A stretch of 64,000 bases of DNA from Chitinophaga silvisoli (GTDB lineage: Bacteria; Bacteroidota; Bacteroidia; Chitinophagales; Chitinophagaceae): positions 1,178,001 to 1,242,000 of the forward strand of contig NZ_QTJV01000001.1 in NCBI RefSeq assembly GCF_003412465.1, read 5' to 3'. The notes under the pieces were generated by a model that was not told the DNA's origin, did no database searches, and saw nothing but the letters and a program-made list of their open reading frames with translations. Positions 1 through 8,940 of this stretch are shown piece by piece. The position numbers and the translations under genes were made by a program. Position 1 is the stretch's first letter, and each line of letters starts with the position of its first letter.

Positions 1-2139
1 TACATTGGCAGAGATGAACCCGACAAAGTAGTAGAAACACATTGCTGCTTCTGTGGTATGCAATGTGGCATTAAGTTATTGGTCAAAAACAATAAGGTAG
101 TAGGCTTTGATCCCTGGATGGAGTTCCCTTTCAACGAAGGAAGACTATGTCCTAAAGGAGTACAGCGATATCTGCAAAACAACCATCCTGACCGCCTGCT
201 GGAGCCCTTGCAAAGGGTAGAAGGCGAGGGCTTTAAACCTGTCAGCTGGGAAGATTCAATGGATAAAACCGTTGCTGAGATCCAACGTATTCAGCAGACA
301 TATGGCAACGATGCATTTGCCATGCTTTCGGGCGTATCTATTACCAACGAAAAGAGTTATCTCGTAGGCAAGTTCGCCCGCGTGGCACTCAAAACCCGTA
401 ACCTCGATTACAATGGCCGCCTTTGTATGGTCAGCGCCGGTGCCGGCAATAAAAAGGCGTTCGGGTTGGATCGTGGTTCCAATAATTATTCTGACCTCGC
501 CAACGCAGAAGTGATCTTAGTGGCGGGCGCAAATGTGAGCGAAACCTTTCCTACACTCACTTATTGGATCTGGCAGGCGAGAGACAATGGTGCCAAACTG
601 ATCGTAGTAGATCCAAGAGTGATACCACTGGCCCGTACTGCAGATCTGCATTTAGATATCCGGCCGGGTACGGACTCTGCCCTCTATGGTGCCATGCTGA
701 ATTATATGGTTGAAAAAGACCTGCTCGATCATGATTTCATCAATGAACATACTACTGGTTTCCAGCAAACCATCGATGCTGTAAAAGACTATTCACTGGA
801 ATGGGCGGAACAGGTAACGGGTATTGCCAAAGAAAAGATTGCATTAGCCGCCGAATGGTGGGGCAAGGCAGCGACCAGTTTCCTCCTGCATGCCAGGGGG
901 ATTGAACATCACTCCAAAGGAGTCGATAACGTACTGGGCTGCATCAACCTCGTACTGGCCACAGGCAGAATAGGTAAACCTTATTGTGGGTACGCCACCA
1001 TCACAGGACAGGGAAATGGACAGGGGGGCAGGGAGCATGGCCACAAATGTGATCAGTTGCCGGGCAACCGTGATATCAATAACCCCGCACATCGTAAATA
1101 CATTTCGGAAGTATGGGGCATTGACGAGAAAGACATGCCGGGAGCCGGTTATACTGCTTACGAACTCGTAGAAGCTATTCACAGGGGAGAGGTAAAGGGA
1201 CTGATCTCACTCTGCTTCAATCCACTGGTATCATTACCTAATAATAACTATGTACGCGAGGCATTGGAGAAACTGGAATTCTATGCTACCATAGACTTTT
1301 TCCTGAATGAAACAGCCCGCCATGCAGACATTATCTTCCCCGGTTCACTACAGGAAGAAGAGGAGGGAACCGTGACTACTGCCGAAGGCAGAGTAACGCG
1401 TATACGCCAGGCCGTTACCCCCCCGGGGCAAGCCCGTACAGATACTTCTATCATCCTTGAACTGGCTGCGCGGTTGGGGGCAGGTGATAAATTCAGTTAT
1501 AGCAGCAGTGAAGATATCTTCAATGAACTGAGAGTGGCTTCCAAAGGAGGAACAGCGGATTACTATGGTATCACTTACGAAAAGATAGAAGCAAATATGG
1601 GCGTGTTCTGGCCATGTCCTTCGCTGGATCATCCCGGTACACCCAGGTTATGGGAAGATCGGAAGTTTGCAACAGCGGACGGCAAGGCGCATTTCAACCC
1701 GGTGGTGTATAAAGACCCGGGTGAAGTGGTAGATGAAGAATACCCGGTTGTGCTTACAACAGGCAGGGTAGTATCTCAATACCTGAGTGGTACCCAGACA
1801 CGGCGAATTGGAAAACTGGTGAATCAGTACCCTGAACCGCTGCTGGAAATACATCCGGAGTTAGCTGCCAGGTACGGCATTACACAGCGTGAACTGGTAC
1901 GTGTGGTCACAAGGAGAGGGGAGGCAGAGTTTCCTGCAAATATCGTGGAAACTATCCGTAAGGATACGGTCTTTGTGCCCTATCACTGGCCGGGTCGTAA
2001 ATCAGCTAACCAACTGACCACGGGAACACTGGATCCTATTTCTAAGATCCCTGAATTTAAAGTGTGTGCGTGCAAACTGGTGCCCCTGAGAAAGGAAGCC
2101 CCGTTGCCACAGGACGCGCATGCTTATGATAGTATTTAA
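1..2139 (+). CDS. Molybdopterin oxidoreductase, nitrate reductase/formate dehydrogenase-like (5' end outside window)
   Basis: The reading frame is open from the first base, so the gene starts upstream; 712 codons are visible. An N-terminal [4Fe-4S] site is formed by Cys15, 18, 22 and 50 of the visible part (CxxCxxxC-x27-C). The motif [10 protein letters not shown] (about residue 140) places a Cys where NasA/NapA-type enzymes have the molybdenum ligand. [19 protein letters not shown] and [11 protein letters not shown] are typical of the assimilatory nitrate reductase/formate dehydrogenase branch, and the C-terminus has a molydopterin-dinucleotide-binding domain ([17 protein letters not shown]). 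A ferredoxin-like and a Rieske gene follow directly, so it is likely the catalytic subunit of a multi-subunit redox complex. The substrate (nitrate, formate or another oxyanion) cannot be settled from sequence alone. Confidence 0.85.
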   Translation, partial: YIGRDEPDKVVETHCCFCGMQCGIKLLVKNNKVVGFDPWMEFPFNEGRLCPKGVQRYLQNNHPDRLLEPLQRVEGEGFKPVSWEDSMDKTVAEIQRIQQTYGNDAFAMLSGVSITNEKSYLVGKFARVALKTRNLDYNGRLCMVSAGAGNKKAFGLDRGSNNYSDLANAEVILVAGANVSETFPTLTYWIWQARDNGAKLIVVDPRVIPLARTADLHLDIRPGTDSALYGAMLNYMVEKDLLDHDFINEHTTGFQQTIDAVKDYSLEWAEQVTGIAKEKIALAAEWWGKAATSFLLHARGIEHHSKGVDNVLGCINLVLATGRIGKPYCGYATITGQGNGQGGREHGHKCDQLPGNRDINNPAHRKYISEVWGIDEKDMPGAGYTAYELVEAIHRGEVKGLISLCFNPLVSLPNNNYVREALEKLEFYATIDFFLNETARHADIIFPGSLQEEEEGTVTTAEGRVTRIRQAVTPPGQARTDTSIILELAARLGAGDKFSYSSSEDIFNELRVASKGGTADYYGITYEKIEANMGVFWPCPSLDHPGTPRLWEDRKFATADGKAHFNPVVYKDPGEVVDEEYPVVLTTGRVVSQYLSGTQTRRIGKLVNQYPEPLLEIHPELAARYGITQRELVRVVTRRGEAEFPANIVETIRKDTVFVPYHWPGRKSANQLTTGTLDPISKIPEFKVCACKLVPLRKEAPLPQDAHAYDSI

Positions 2140-2155
2140 TCGTAAAAAAGATCGC

Positions 2156-2722
2156 ATGACATCGTATTACAAAACCGAAATGGAATTTTTTGTGGATATG
2201 CAGCGGTGTATAGGATGCAAGGCTTGTGAAGCGGCATGTGCAGAATGTGAGACCAATGGACAGCAGTCTATGATCCATGTGAATTATGTGGAGCGGGCAG
2301 TGACGATACAAACCACGGTGCAGGTATGTATGCATTGTGATGATCCCGTATGTGCCAATGTGTGTCCGGCAGATGCTATCAGTAAGGATGAATTTGGCGT
2401 GGTACATACAGCGAATACGGCAAGGTGTATTGGGTGTTCGAATTGTGTGATGGCTTGTCCGTTTGGGGTGCCGTTTAAGGAGGAGAGTTATGATATGATG
2501 ATGAAATGCAACATGTGTTATGACCGGACCAGTGCGGGTAAAAAGCCGATGTGTGCGACAGTGTGTCCAAGTCAGGCTTTGTATTATGGAACGAGGGAGG
2601 AGATGCGGAGGATGCGGCCGAATAGTGTGCCGGTAAATACATTTCAGTTTGGTAAGCTGGAGGTGAAGACGAAGGTGAATATTATGATGCCTAAGGGCGC
2701 TACGATGCTAAAGGTGGATTAG
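2156..2722 (+). CDS. 4Fe-4S dicluster (four-cluster) ferredoxin-like electron transfer subunit
   Basis: About 188 residues with four cysteine clusters: CIGCKACEAAC, CMHCDDPVCANVCP, CIGCSNCVMACP and CNMCYDR...CATVCP. This is the DmsB/NrfC/HybA pattern that holds four [4Fe-4S] clusters and passes electrons between a molybdopterin subunit and a membrane or Rieske partner. The start at 2156 (MTSYYKTEM) is preferred because it leaves 16 bases after the upstream stop; an in-frame ATG at 2120 would overlap the oxidoreductase gene. No signal peptide is seen, so it probably relies on its partner for location. It is co-directional with its neighbours and very likely in one operon. Confidence 0.85.
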   Translation: MTSYYKTEMEFFVDMQRCIGCKACEAACAECETNGQQSMIHVNYVERAVTIQTTVQVCMHCDDPVCANVCPADAISKDEFGVVHTANTARCIGCSNCVMACPFGVPFKEESYDMMMKCNMCYDRTSAGKKPMCATVCPSQALYYGTREEMRRMRPNSVPVNTFQFGKLEVKTKVNIMMPKGATMLKVD

Positions 2723-2783
2723 CCGGAGTGAATATTCCAGGCTGCCTGCATGCTAAAGGCAAACAATCTATAATTAAAAAACT

Positions 2784-3269
2784 ATGAACGAGAAAATCCC
2801 GGATTGGAAAAACGACTTCCCAATCAGTCAGGCAGAAACAACAGACGTGACCCGCCGGCAGTTTGCAAAATTCCTTTGCCTGGTATCTGGTGGCCTGGCA
2901 ACAGGTAGCGCATTTGTTGCCGCAAAATCAGCTTTATTCCCGGAGAAAAAAGTAAGCGGTTCACACCGGGTATGTAATAAAAATGATGTGCCGGTGGGTG
3001 GCACACGGCCATTTGTACTGGAAGGCAGTACAACACCTTATATCCTGATTCATTTGGAGAATGGGGAGTTCAAAGCTTATGAGCAGAAATGCACACATTT
3101 ATCCTGTGCGGTATTTTATAAGCCTGGTACAGGAAAATTGGAATGCCCTTGTCACAATGGATGGTTCGATGCGATGACGGGAGAAGTGGTGCAGGGCCCT
3201 CCGCCAAGGCCACTGCCTAAACTGGAAGTAGAGGTGAAAGGAGAGGATATTTTTGTAACGGGGGCTTAA
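2784..3269 (+). CDS. Rieske [2Fe-2S] protein with Tat-like N-terminus
   Basis: 161 residues. The Rieske ligand motifs are CTHLSC (about 110-115) and CPCHNGWFD (about 129-137), giving the Cys-x-His and Cys-x-x-His pairs that bind a [2Fe-2S] cluster. The N-terminus has TRRQFAKFLCLVSGG, a twin-arginine motif followed by a hydrophobic stretch, as in membrane-anchored Rieske subunits of bc-type and arsenite-oxidase complexes. It lies 61 bases after the ferredoxin gene. The likely role is one-electron transfer between the oxidoreductase module and a quinol or cytochrome partner; the partner cytochrome b is not in the window and may lie upstream. Confidence 0.85.
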   Translation: MNEKIPDWKNDFPISQAETTDVTRRQFAKFLCLVSGGLATGSAFVAAKSALFPEKKVSGSHRVCNKNDVPVGGTRPFVLEGSTTPYILIHLENGEFKAYEQKCTHLSCAVFYKPGTGKLECPCHNGWFDAMTGEVVQGPPPRPLPKLEVEVKGEDIFVTGA

Positions 3270-3281
3270 AAATAATATGCT

Positions 3282-3524
3282 ATGAGTACATTTCGAAGGG
3301 CGCAAAGTCAGGCCCATCCAAATAAGACCAGTACCCTTATGCTGGCGATTATTATGTTGCTGATTTTGAATGTGACGATTCAGATCTGGTTGTTGTATAA
3401 TGGGTTGAATAATGCGTTGGATCATAACCCGGGGATTGCTATACCGGCGTTTGTCGGGTCGTTTTTTATCTTTTTGATTAATTGTGGGTTGTTGTATTAT
3501 TTGCCCAAGGGTAGGAAACAATAA
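3282..3524 (+). CDS. Small two-helix membrane protein of the redox operon
   Basis: 80 residues with a basic N-terminus (MSTFRRAQSQAHPNK), a first hydrophobic helix at about 17-38 and a second at about 54-74, ending in a basic KGRKQ tail. It begins 12 bases after the Rieske stop, so it is almost certainly co-transcribed. It may be the DUF6755-type family seen in such clusters, but that name is from memory. No catalytic or haem-binding residues are visible; it probably assembles or anchors the complex. Confidence 0.65.
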   Translation: MSTFRRAQSQAHPNKTSTLMLAIIMLLILNVTIQIWLLYNGLNNALDHNPGIAIPAFVGSFFIFLINCGLLYYLPKGRKQ

Positions 3525-3544
3525 ATTATTACTGGTCAGCCAGG

Positions 3545-3976
3545 CTACCTTGCAGACATTGGCCAGAACCTGTGCTCCTTATCCAGGAAGATGATGAAAA
3601 ACACATCGTCTTCAATATATCCGGCTACCACTTCTTTGCTATTCTGGGTGATGTGCATGACTGCCCATATATCAGCATTAATATGTTTGGGCTGTTTAAA
3701 TTCAGAATTTGGGGGATAACCAACTTTAGTATACCTCTTGATACAACCATTTTGCAATGCTTCCTGGCAGCTGAATTGAGATACAAATCTCATGCGCTCA
3801 TACAACAGAGAAAGCAATCCTTCCTCTTCCCATTCTTTAGAAGTTTGACCTGGCTCAACATGAGGAAGTACTTCTTTCAGACTAAAAGTTATAGTACGTC
3901 CTTTTTTCTCTTTTGCTGACCTGGTACCTTGTTCTCTTTGATATGCAGGTATTTTTTTACTCCCCTTTGCTCCCAT
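3545..3976 (-). CDS. Small protein coupled to the AAA ATPase, unknown function
   Basis: 143 residues. The start codon lies inside the end of the upstream ATPase gene (20-base overlap), so the two are translationally coupled. The N-terminus is basic (KGSKKIPAYQREQ, KEKKGR) and the C-terminus has a compact beta-rich pattern (DIWAVMHITQ, VVAGYIEDDVFFIIFLD, KEHRFWP). This ending loosely recalls small RNase-type toxins, but I cannot assign a family. It lacks the RloB toprim-like sequence that usually follows RloA ATPases. The pairing suggests a two-gene defence or toxin module in which this would be effector or regulator; that is inference. Confidence 0.65.
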   Translation of the reverse strand: MGAKGSKKIPAYQREQGTRSAKEKKGRTITFSLKEVLPHVEPGQTSKEWEEEGLLSLLYERMRFVSQFSCQEALQNGCIKRYTKVGYPPNSEFKQPKHINADIWAVMHITQNSKEVVAGYIEDDVFFIIFLDKEHRFWPMSAR

Positions 3977-5171
3977 ATAAAAGATCTTTTATCTTCTTTG
4001 TGAGTTCTACCGTATCCGCCCCTCCAAAAACATTATTGAGATATTTGGCGGCAAAATCAGAAGTATTACGCACAACATCGGAACTGAATTCTGACATGGA
4101 GTACAATTCAGAAGCGCCAAACTGGTTTTTCTCAACAAACCAGATCTGATCCCTGCGTAAAAGTTTTTTGTCTAATAGTGTCACATCCTGTGCTGTGAAA
4201 ATAATCTGAGCATTTTTTAAATTAACTTCCTGAAATAAGGTTAACAATTTACGGGTAAGATTAGGATGTAATTTTGAATCAAACTCGTCTACAAATAAAA
4301 CCCCTCCATTGTGTAAAGTGAAATATATAGGGCCGAGTAATCCTATTAACTTCCTTGTACCTACCGATTCAATATCCGCTTCAAATGGTATTGCATCCAC
4401 TAAGAGATTATTCTCATCATATCTTTTATGGTAAGTAACCACCTCCCCATCCTTTTCACCGGCTTCGATATTCGAAATTTCCAGGTACCTAAGAATGGCA
4501 GCAGCCAATAATTTGAAATTCTGATCGCGGCTGAGAAGTGTGGCAGTATGTTCAACACGATCATTTAAACCATTTATCCCGATTGCATTTTGAAGCCAAC
4601 CCAGGACATGTTTGGATACGGGTTGATTGTATTGTGCTAAATGCGACAAAAGGAGCACATTCTCATTAACTTCCTCTTTATACTTCTGTGCCTCTGCAAA
4701 TGACTCTTTATTAACCTCAAATTCCTGGAGGTCCCTGTTAAATAAAAGTATCTCCCGCTCTTGTTTCCGGTAAAGCCATTCTTTTTTTATAATATAACCG
4801 AAAATTTCAAATCCATACCTATAAATAAACTGATCATGTATGAAAGAAATTTCAAACATTGAATTTTCTTTCATTGAAGCAGTGTTCAGCCGGAACTGAT
4901 TAAATTGTCGTCTTCTCTCATTCTCCTTTGCTAAGGAATCCCTGAATGAGTTGAAAATAATGTGATGAAACAAACCAAAAGCAGCGATAAAATTACTCTT
5001 GCCACTACCATTTGCACCATATATTGCAGCAGTTTTGAGCAGATCAAATCCACGATCGGTAGCGATTATATTTGTATCAGTAAGTTCTTTAAATGACTTT
5101 ACGGCAGTCATTAAAATTCTGGCTTCTTCTTTAAATGAAAAGACATTTTTGAACTTGAATTCTATTAGCAT
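3957..5171 (-). CDS. AAA family ATPase, RloA/AAA_21-like
   Basis: 404 residues. Walker A is GANGSGKS (52-59); an ABC-like signature is ESVGTRKL and Walker B is GGVLFVDEFDSKLHP, followed by a switch region IIFTAQDVTLLDKK and RRDQIWFVEKN. The first residues (MLIEFKFKNVFSFKEEA) match the start of RecF/SMC-like ATPases of the RloA type. Such proteins are the ATPase part of several phage-defence modules (Abi, Septu, PARIS, retron-associated). The gene overlaps the downstream 143-residue gene and is divergent from nothing nearby; its 5' side faces a terminator of the next minus-strand gene. The molecular trigger and target are unknown. Confidence 0.85.
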   Translation of the reverse strand: MLIEFKFKNVFSFKEEARILMTAVKSFKELTDTNIIATDRGFDLLKTAAIYGANGSGKSNFIAAFGLFHHIIFNSFRDSLAKENERRRQFNQFRLNTASMKENSMFEISFIHDQFIYRYGFEIFGYIIKKEWLYRKQEREILLFNRDLQEFEVNKESFAEAQKYKEEVNENVLLLSHLAQYNQPVSKHVLGWLQNAIGINGLNDRVEHTATLLSRDQNFKLLAAAILRYLEISNIEAGEKDGEVVTYHKRYDENNLLVDAIPFEADIESVGTRKLIGLLGPIYFTLHNGGVLFVDEFDSKLHPNLTRKLLTLFQEVNLKNAQIIFTAQDVTLLDKKLLRRDQIWFVEKNQFGASELYSMSEFSSDVVRNTSDFAAKYLNNVFGGADTVELTKKIKDLLYGSKGE

Positions 5172-5278
5172 ATTACCATCACTTATTACACCCTAAGGTA
5201 CTTGTTATTTTTATAATTTACCAATTATTGGTAAAAATATAAAATAATGACCCTTTGCTCTTAGCTCCTAAAAACCAA

Positions 5279-5304
5279 AAGCCGGAAACATTTATCCCCG
5301 GCTT
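5279..5304 (-). terminator. Rho-independent terminator after the YwqK-like gene
   Basis: On the minus strand AAGCCGG, a 12-base loop and CCGGCTT are followed by TTGGTTTTT. It lies about 30 bases after the stop at 5333 and separates that gene from the ATPase gene. Confidence 0.7.
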
Positions 5305-5332
5305 CTCAATCTCTAGGCTCCCGCCGGCATCC

Positions 5333-6949
5333 TCAATTCGATGTCTGCTCTGTGCTTATTTGCAACAGCAGGTTCAATGACTGTGTAGCTATTGTATCAT
5401 CATTATCATTGTTTGCCCTGTCAGTCAATAACTGTTTATGCACTGCAAGCGCTTTAGCAAGTTGGGTGTACAGGTCCGCGTAATCATGGATCCTGGGCAG
5501 AGACACCACTTCATACAGGAACTGCAGCAAACGGGTTTGGATCAGTGGTGATCCTGCATAATGAGGCAGCACTGTTGCCACAATCTCCCCAACCTTATAA
5601 GTAGACGCATACACGCTATCCTGATGCTCAATCTGCATCCAGATATCTCCCAGGCAGGCATCCGCTATTTCCTTATCGTCTGACAGCAGGCCATTTATAT
5701 ATTTAGGCAGATGTTTACTACCACCCATTGCTGCATCAATTTCAGTCCAGTCAGTTTTATCCAGCTCATGCTGTAAATAGTCAGGTACAGGTAAGTTGGC
5801 AACCTTTTGATCAATCACCTCACCGGTATACCTGATGATGAACTTCTCCTTTATCAGCTCCCATTCATGTGCTGTCGTCTCTGTATTCAGGTCAAAAGTC
5901 AGGAAGATCTGCCAGCCGATAAATTCATTATAATCCGCTTCTTCAGGCACGGGAAATGTCAGGGCAAGCTGTCCATCCTGCTCATACAAATGCCAGTTAC
6001 CCGTACCATCTCCATTGGACTGGTAATCGATGAGCACTGTACCATCAGGATAATAATAATGTACACTCAGGGGCGCTTTGGAATGATCTGCTGTCTGGAT
6101 ACTTTCAAAAACAAGGGTATCGTTATAGAATCTCTTTTTATGCAGTCCCGTTCCCATATCTTCATTACGCACCGTATACAGTAGTTTCCCTGCCTTGTCA
6201 AAGAAGGTATGTGTCTCATCACGGTGCCCATTCGTATACAGCACGTTTTCCTGTACAGCCGCAGGCTCCAGGTCATTATAGTAGAAGCTTTTCAGCAACT
6301 GACCATCCGGTCCTTTTTTATTCGATAACCAGAGTTTTCCGTTACTGAATTTATATTCTTCCACCTGTTCACCTGTAGCAGGATCATATACCAGGCGGGA
6401 TGCCTGCAGTCCTTTCGGATTCCACTCATCATATTGCCCTACATACCTGCGTATGCGGGTATCTACCTGTCCCATGATCCAACGTCCTGAGTTGTCGCTA
6501 TAATGCGCACGCCCGGGTACACCTGCAGGTCGCTCCGGCATTGGTTTACCAGTAGCGGTTACAGGCTGATGTTCTTTGTCAAAAAAACGCTGTGCATGAT
6601 AGATTCTTTCTTTCTCATAATCAAATTCCACGATCCATACATTGGGGGCTCCTGCCGGAAATGGCTCTGTTGTTGCCTGTTCACTCCTGATCCAGCGATA
6701 TGTACCCAGCCAGGTATCATTGCCATACCAGTTGCCTTCCTGTGCAATTGTACCATCCGGATGGAAACGTTTAAAGATAAAAGGGGGATTACCTTCCTTA
6801 TAATCGACGGTGCCGCAAAGGTGTCCGTCTAAATGCCATGATTGCCAGATGCCGGTTTTTACACCTGTTGCATTATATTGTCCAAGGTCCCATTGATTGT
6901 CTTCTGTATTCCACTGCGCAGCGGCAGGTACTGTGTCGGGTTTTGTCAT
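5333..6949 (-). CDS. YwqK/MORN-like repeat protein
   Basis: 538 residues without an evident signal peptide. The first two-thirds contain repeated beta-hairpin units of the MORN/YwqK type (for example HLDGHLCGTVDYKEG, FHPDGTIAQEGNWYG, FFDKAGKLLYTV, YYYPDGTVLIDYQ), while the last 150 residues look helical. YwqK-type proteins are annotated as antitoxin-like partners of polymorphic toxins, yet no toxin gene is adjacent here. It stands alone between a terminator downstream and the histidine-kinase remnant upstream. A structural or immunity role is possible; the function is not established. Confidence 0.7.
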   Translation of the reverse strand: MTKPDTVPAAAQWNTEDNQWDLGQYNATGVKTGIWQSWHLDGHLCGTVDYKEGNPPFIFKRFHPDGTIAQEGNWYGNDTWLGTYRWIRSEQATTEPFPAGAPNVWIVEFDYEKERIYHAQRFFDKEHQPVTATGKPMPERPAGVPGRAHYSDNSGRWIMGQVDTRIRRYVGQYDEWNPKGLQASRLVYDPATGEQVEEYKFSNGKLWLSNKKGPDGQLLKSFYYNDLEPAAVQENVLYTNGHRDETHTFFDKAGKLLYTVRNEDMGTGLHKKRFYNDTLVFESIQTADHSKAPLSVHYYYPDGTVLIDYQSNGDGTGNWHLYEQDGQLALTFPVPEEADYNEFIGWQIFLTFDLNTETTAHEWELIKEKFIIRYTGEVIDQKVANLPVPDYLQHELDKTDWTEIDAAMGGSKHLPKYINGLLSDDKEIADACLGDIWMQIEHQDSVYASTYKVGEIVATVLPHYAGSPLIQTRLLQFLYEVVSLPRIHDYADLYTQLAKALAVHKQLLTDRANNDNDDTIATQSLNLLLQISTEQTSN

Positions 6950-7005
6950 TTTATTAGTTTAGGGTCGCGATAAAGATATAGTAAGTATTTGATATATTAT
7001 AGCCA

Positions 7006-7050
7006 GTGAAAAACAAACCGGAGAATGACGATCTCCGGCCTGTTTTTTTT
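7006..7050. terminator. Bidirectional terminator hairpin
   Basis: CCGGAGA (7018-7024) and TCTCCGG (7032-7038) form a stem. T tracts follow on both strands (eight T on plus at 7043-7050, TTTGTTTTT on minus), so it can end transcription either way. It lies between the YwqK-like gene start and the kinase remnant. Confidence 0.6.
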
Positions 7051-7183
7051 AAAGGGAAAAATAAGGCCGGATAACTTTAAAGTCTCCGGCCTTTTTATCT
7101 GATTGGTTAGCGGGCAAAACAACAGTAAACACAATACCCTGGTCAATCTCACTTTCTACATGTACGGTTCCTTTGTGGTGCAT
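7049..7183 (-). pseudogene. Remnant of a sensor histidine kinase C-terminus
   Basis: A 44-codon open frame reads MHHKGTVHVESEIDQG then IVFTVVLPAN, which is the G2-box end of a HATPase_c domain (pattern HxGxIxVxSExGxGTxFxxxLP). No kinase core or start lies upstream: the same frame is interrupted by TAA immediately before. It appears to be the last scrap of a deleted kinase gene. A terminator hairpin (AAGGCCGG 7063-7070 with CCGGCCTT 7086-7093) lies inside its tail. Confidence 0.6.
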
Positions 7184-7253
7184 TTAATCGATCATTGGAT
7201 GCAGTGATACTGGCGTATGCACCTTGGCGTTAACCTGTTTGCCAGTACTATTT

Positions 7254-7901
7254 TCAGGGCGTAGATAAAGATTCCGCATTGGCGATGAATGGCGCTGAGT
7301 GGTAGAATTGCTGATCATTCAATTGCATAGTCAGGAATTTCCCCAGACTGGTCGCACTGATTTTATTGCCAGGGCAATCTGTAAGACTGCTGATCACTGC
7401 TGGTGCTTCATGCGTCAGTTCAATAAGCGGCAGGCGGATCAGCGTCCAGTCCAACGAAGAATTTCGCAGCAATTCATATTCATGTTGTTTATCGCTGGTA
7501 GTTTGCGGGTAATGGGTATACATCCAATCCGTGGCCTGTGCGACCCAGGGGCTTTTCTGATCTGTCATAGTATTCACACTTAGCCCGGTAGTGAGGATAT
7601 AGCGACGAATGCCTTCCTCCTGCATGGCCTGGATGACATTGGCAGTGGCTGTGCTGAATATGGGCAGGTCATTTCCCCGCTGTCCAATAGTACTGATGAC
7701 GGCATCAGCTCCTTTTACCAGCTGGCGGACAGCATTGAGATCCCTGGCATCTCCCTGCACAACCGTGATGGTGGGGGCAGGGGGATATTCCTGGCGGATC
7801 AGCATCCGGATGGCAAAGTGTTGTTGCAGGAGTTGTTGAACGAGGTATTGGCCGGATTTACCGGTGCCGCCGAGAAGGGCGATCGTAGTGTATGGTTTCA
7901 T
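7254..7901 (-). CDS. NAD(P)-binding Rossmann-fold oxidoreductase (atypical SDR)
   Basis: 216 residues from ATG at 7901 (MKPYTTIALLGGTGKSGQ); an upstream in-frame ATG at 7976 would add 25 residues without homologous character. The N-terminal GGTGKSG is the NAD(P)-binding loop of atypical short-chain dehydrogenases (NmrA/YwnB-like), and DAVISTIGQRG follows in the usual place. These enzymes bind NAD(P)H and act as reductases or redox sensors. It stands alone on the minus strand, upstream of the kinase remnant. The substrate is unknown. Confidence 0.8.
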   Translation of the reverse strand: MKPYTTIALLGGTGKSGQYLVQQLLQQHFAIRMLIRQEYPPAPTITVVQGDARDLNAVRQLVKGADAVISTIGQRGNDLPIFSTATANVIQAMQEEGIRRYILTTGLSVNTMTDQKSPWVAQATDWMYTHYPQTTSDKQHEYELLRNSSLDWTLIRLPLIELTHEAPAVISSLTDCPGNKISATSLGKFLTMQLNDQQFYHSAPFIANAESLSTP

Positions 7902-8031
7902 GAAACTTGTTGATATATTGATAAAAGATGACCGGCCTACCGGGATGGTAAGCAAAAATGGGCGGAGTAGCCCCATGGCATATTATCAACAAGTGCGTTT
8001 AATAGGCTAAAGATAGGGGAAAACCGGGGCA

Positions 8032-8499
8032 TTATTCTTTTCGCCCCTTCTTTTTCTGTTCAAACTTTTCAATGTATTCGTTCAGCAGGGAGAGTTGCTT
8101 GTCGTCCAACTTCCCTTCTTTGCGAACAGTGGTAGCGAGTTCATGTTCAGCAGCATTTGCGATTTTTCCTTTTTTAAGGATTTTCTCAATAGGGTTGATG
8201 CGGACTACTTCGGCAGAAAGGCCGTTTTGCTCCACCTGTTCCCAGAAATAGTCAACATGTTTCCCTGTGCTTTCCTGGAACATGTTAAGAATGTTGTTTT
8301 TGGTGATTTTTAGGCTCGCTGCGGTCCTGAACTGGGCTGGCGGATTCAGGATATCTTCTTTCATCTCCTTGTTAAATTTGATGGTATGGCTGATGTTTTG
8401 AGGGGTCCAGCCGTCAGGTGGGAATTTTTCGATAGCAGCTATGATCAGGTCAAAAATGGGTGCTATTTTCTGTGCTTCTGAATCGTAATTAAATGACAT
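8032..8499 (-). CDS. Conserved hypothetical protein
   Basis: 155 residues, soluble, mainly helical and charged, ending in KKKGRKE. I do not recognise the family. The central part (KEMKEDILNPPAQFRTAASLK) and the lysine-rich end suggest a nucleic-acid-associated or structural protein, but nothing diagnostic is visible. It is single, with 441 non-coding bases upstream that include a strong inverted repeat. Confidence 0.55.
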   Translation of the reverse strand: MSFNYDSEAQKIAPIFDLIIAAIEKFPPDGWTPQNISHTIKFNKEMKEDILNPPAQFRTAASLKITKNNILNMFQESTGKHVDYFWEQVEQNGLSAEVVRINPIEKILKKGKIANAAEHELATTVRKEGKLDDKQLSLLNEYIEKFEQKKKGRKE

Positions 8500-8940
8500 T
8501 AACTATTATTTAGATTGTTTTTCAAAGGTTCCGATGCATTCACGGTTCACCGGTTAGGAGTGCGAAAGATAATCCGGTTTTTTTAAACTGCTTTAAAAAG
8601 AAATCCACCATGGGACCAGGGTCATCCGCATACCTGATTGTAAATCAGGAATATGTTGCTTTTTATAAGAATTTGTTACCGCACTTGATACAAGCCTAAT
8701 TCAGTGAAATTCAAAAAGTTATTTTTTTTGATGCGGGAGGAGAAGGATCAGAGAGGCTCTTTTCTCTATGCTTCTTCGATACTATAAGGGCATTATAAGG
8801 TCACTATAAGGGCACCTTAATATCCAATCGATATTGAAGTGCCCTTATAGTGTCGAATTAGTGATGATTTAGTGTTAAAGAAGCACTATGTTTTGGATGG
8901 AATGATTAAATTGCTGGTATAACCCCAAAATTGTTTTGTT
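8500..8940. other. Non-coding region between divergent genes
   Basis: No reading frame of note lies in these 441 bases. They separate the minus-strand gene at 8032 from the plus-strand gene at 8941 and contain the inverted repeat at 8780-8852. Confidence 0.6.
8780..8852. repeat. Long inverted repeat with ACTATAAGGGCA motifs
   Basis: The arms at 8802-8824 and 8830-8852 are complementary at 21 of 23 positions with a 5-base loop. The 12-mer ACTATAAGGGCA also occurs as a direct copy at 8780-8791. It could be an operator, a structured RNA or a cruciform; there is no T tract to make it a simple terminator. Confidence 0.7.

Noticed and set aside
844..1182. 112-codon minus-strand ORF
   Set aside because: Shadow of the molybdopterin oxidoreductase gene, whose motifs are conserved across the same bases.
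3572..3919. 115-codon plus-strand ORF
   Set aside because: It lies opposite the 143-residue partner gene and has no family features; the minus-strand frame overlaps the ATPase in operon fashion.
3545..5171. Classical RloA/RloB pair
   Set aside because: The partner is too short and lacks the RloB toprim-like start.
8780..8852. CRISPR array
   Set aside because: Only one inverted repeat with one extra short copy; there are no regularly spaced repeats or cas genes.
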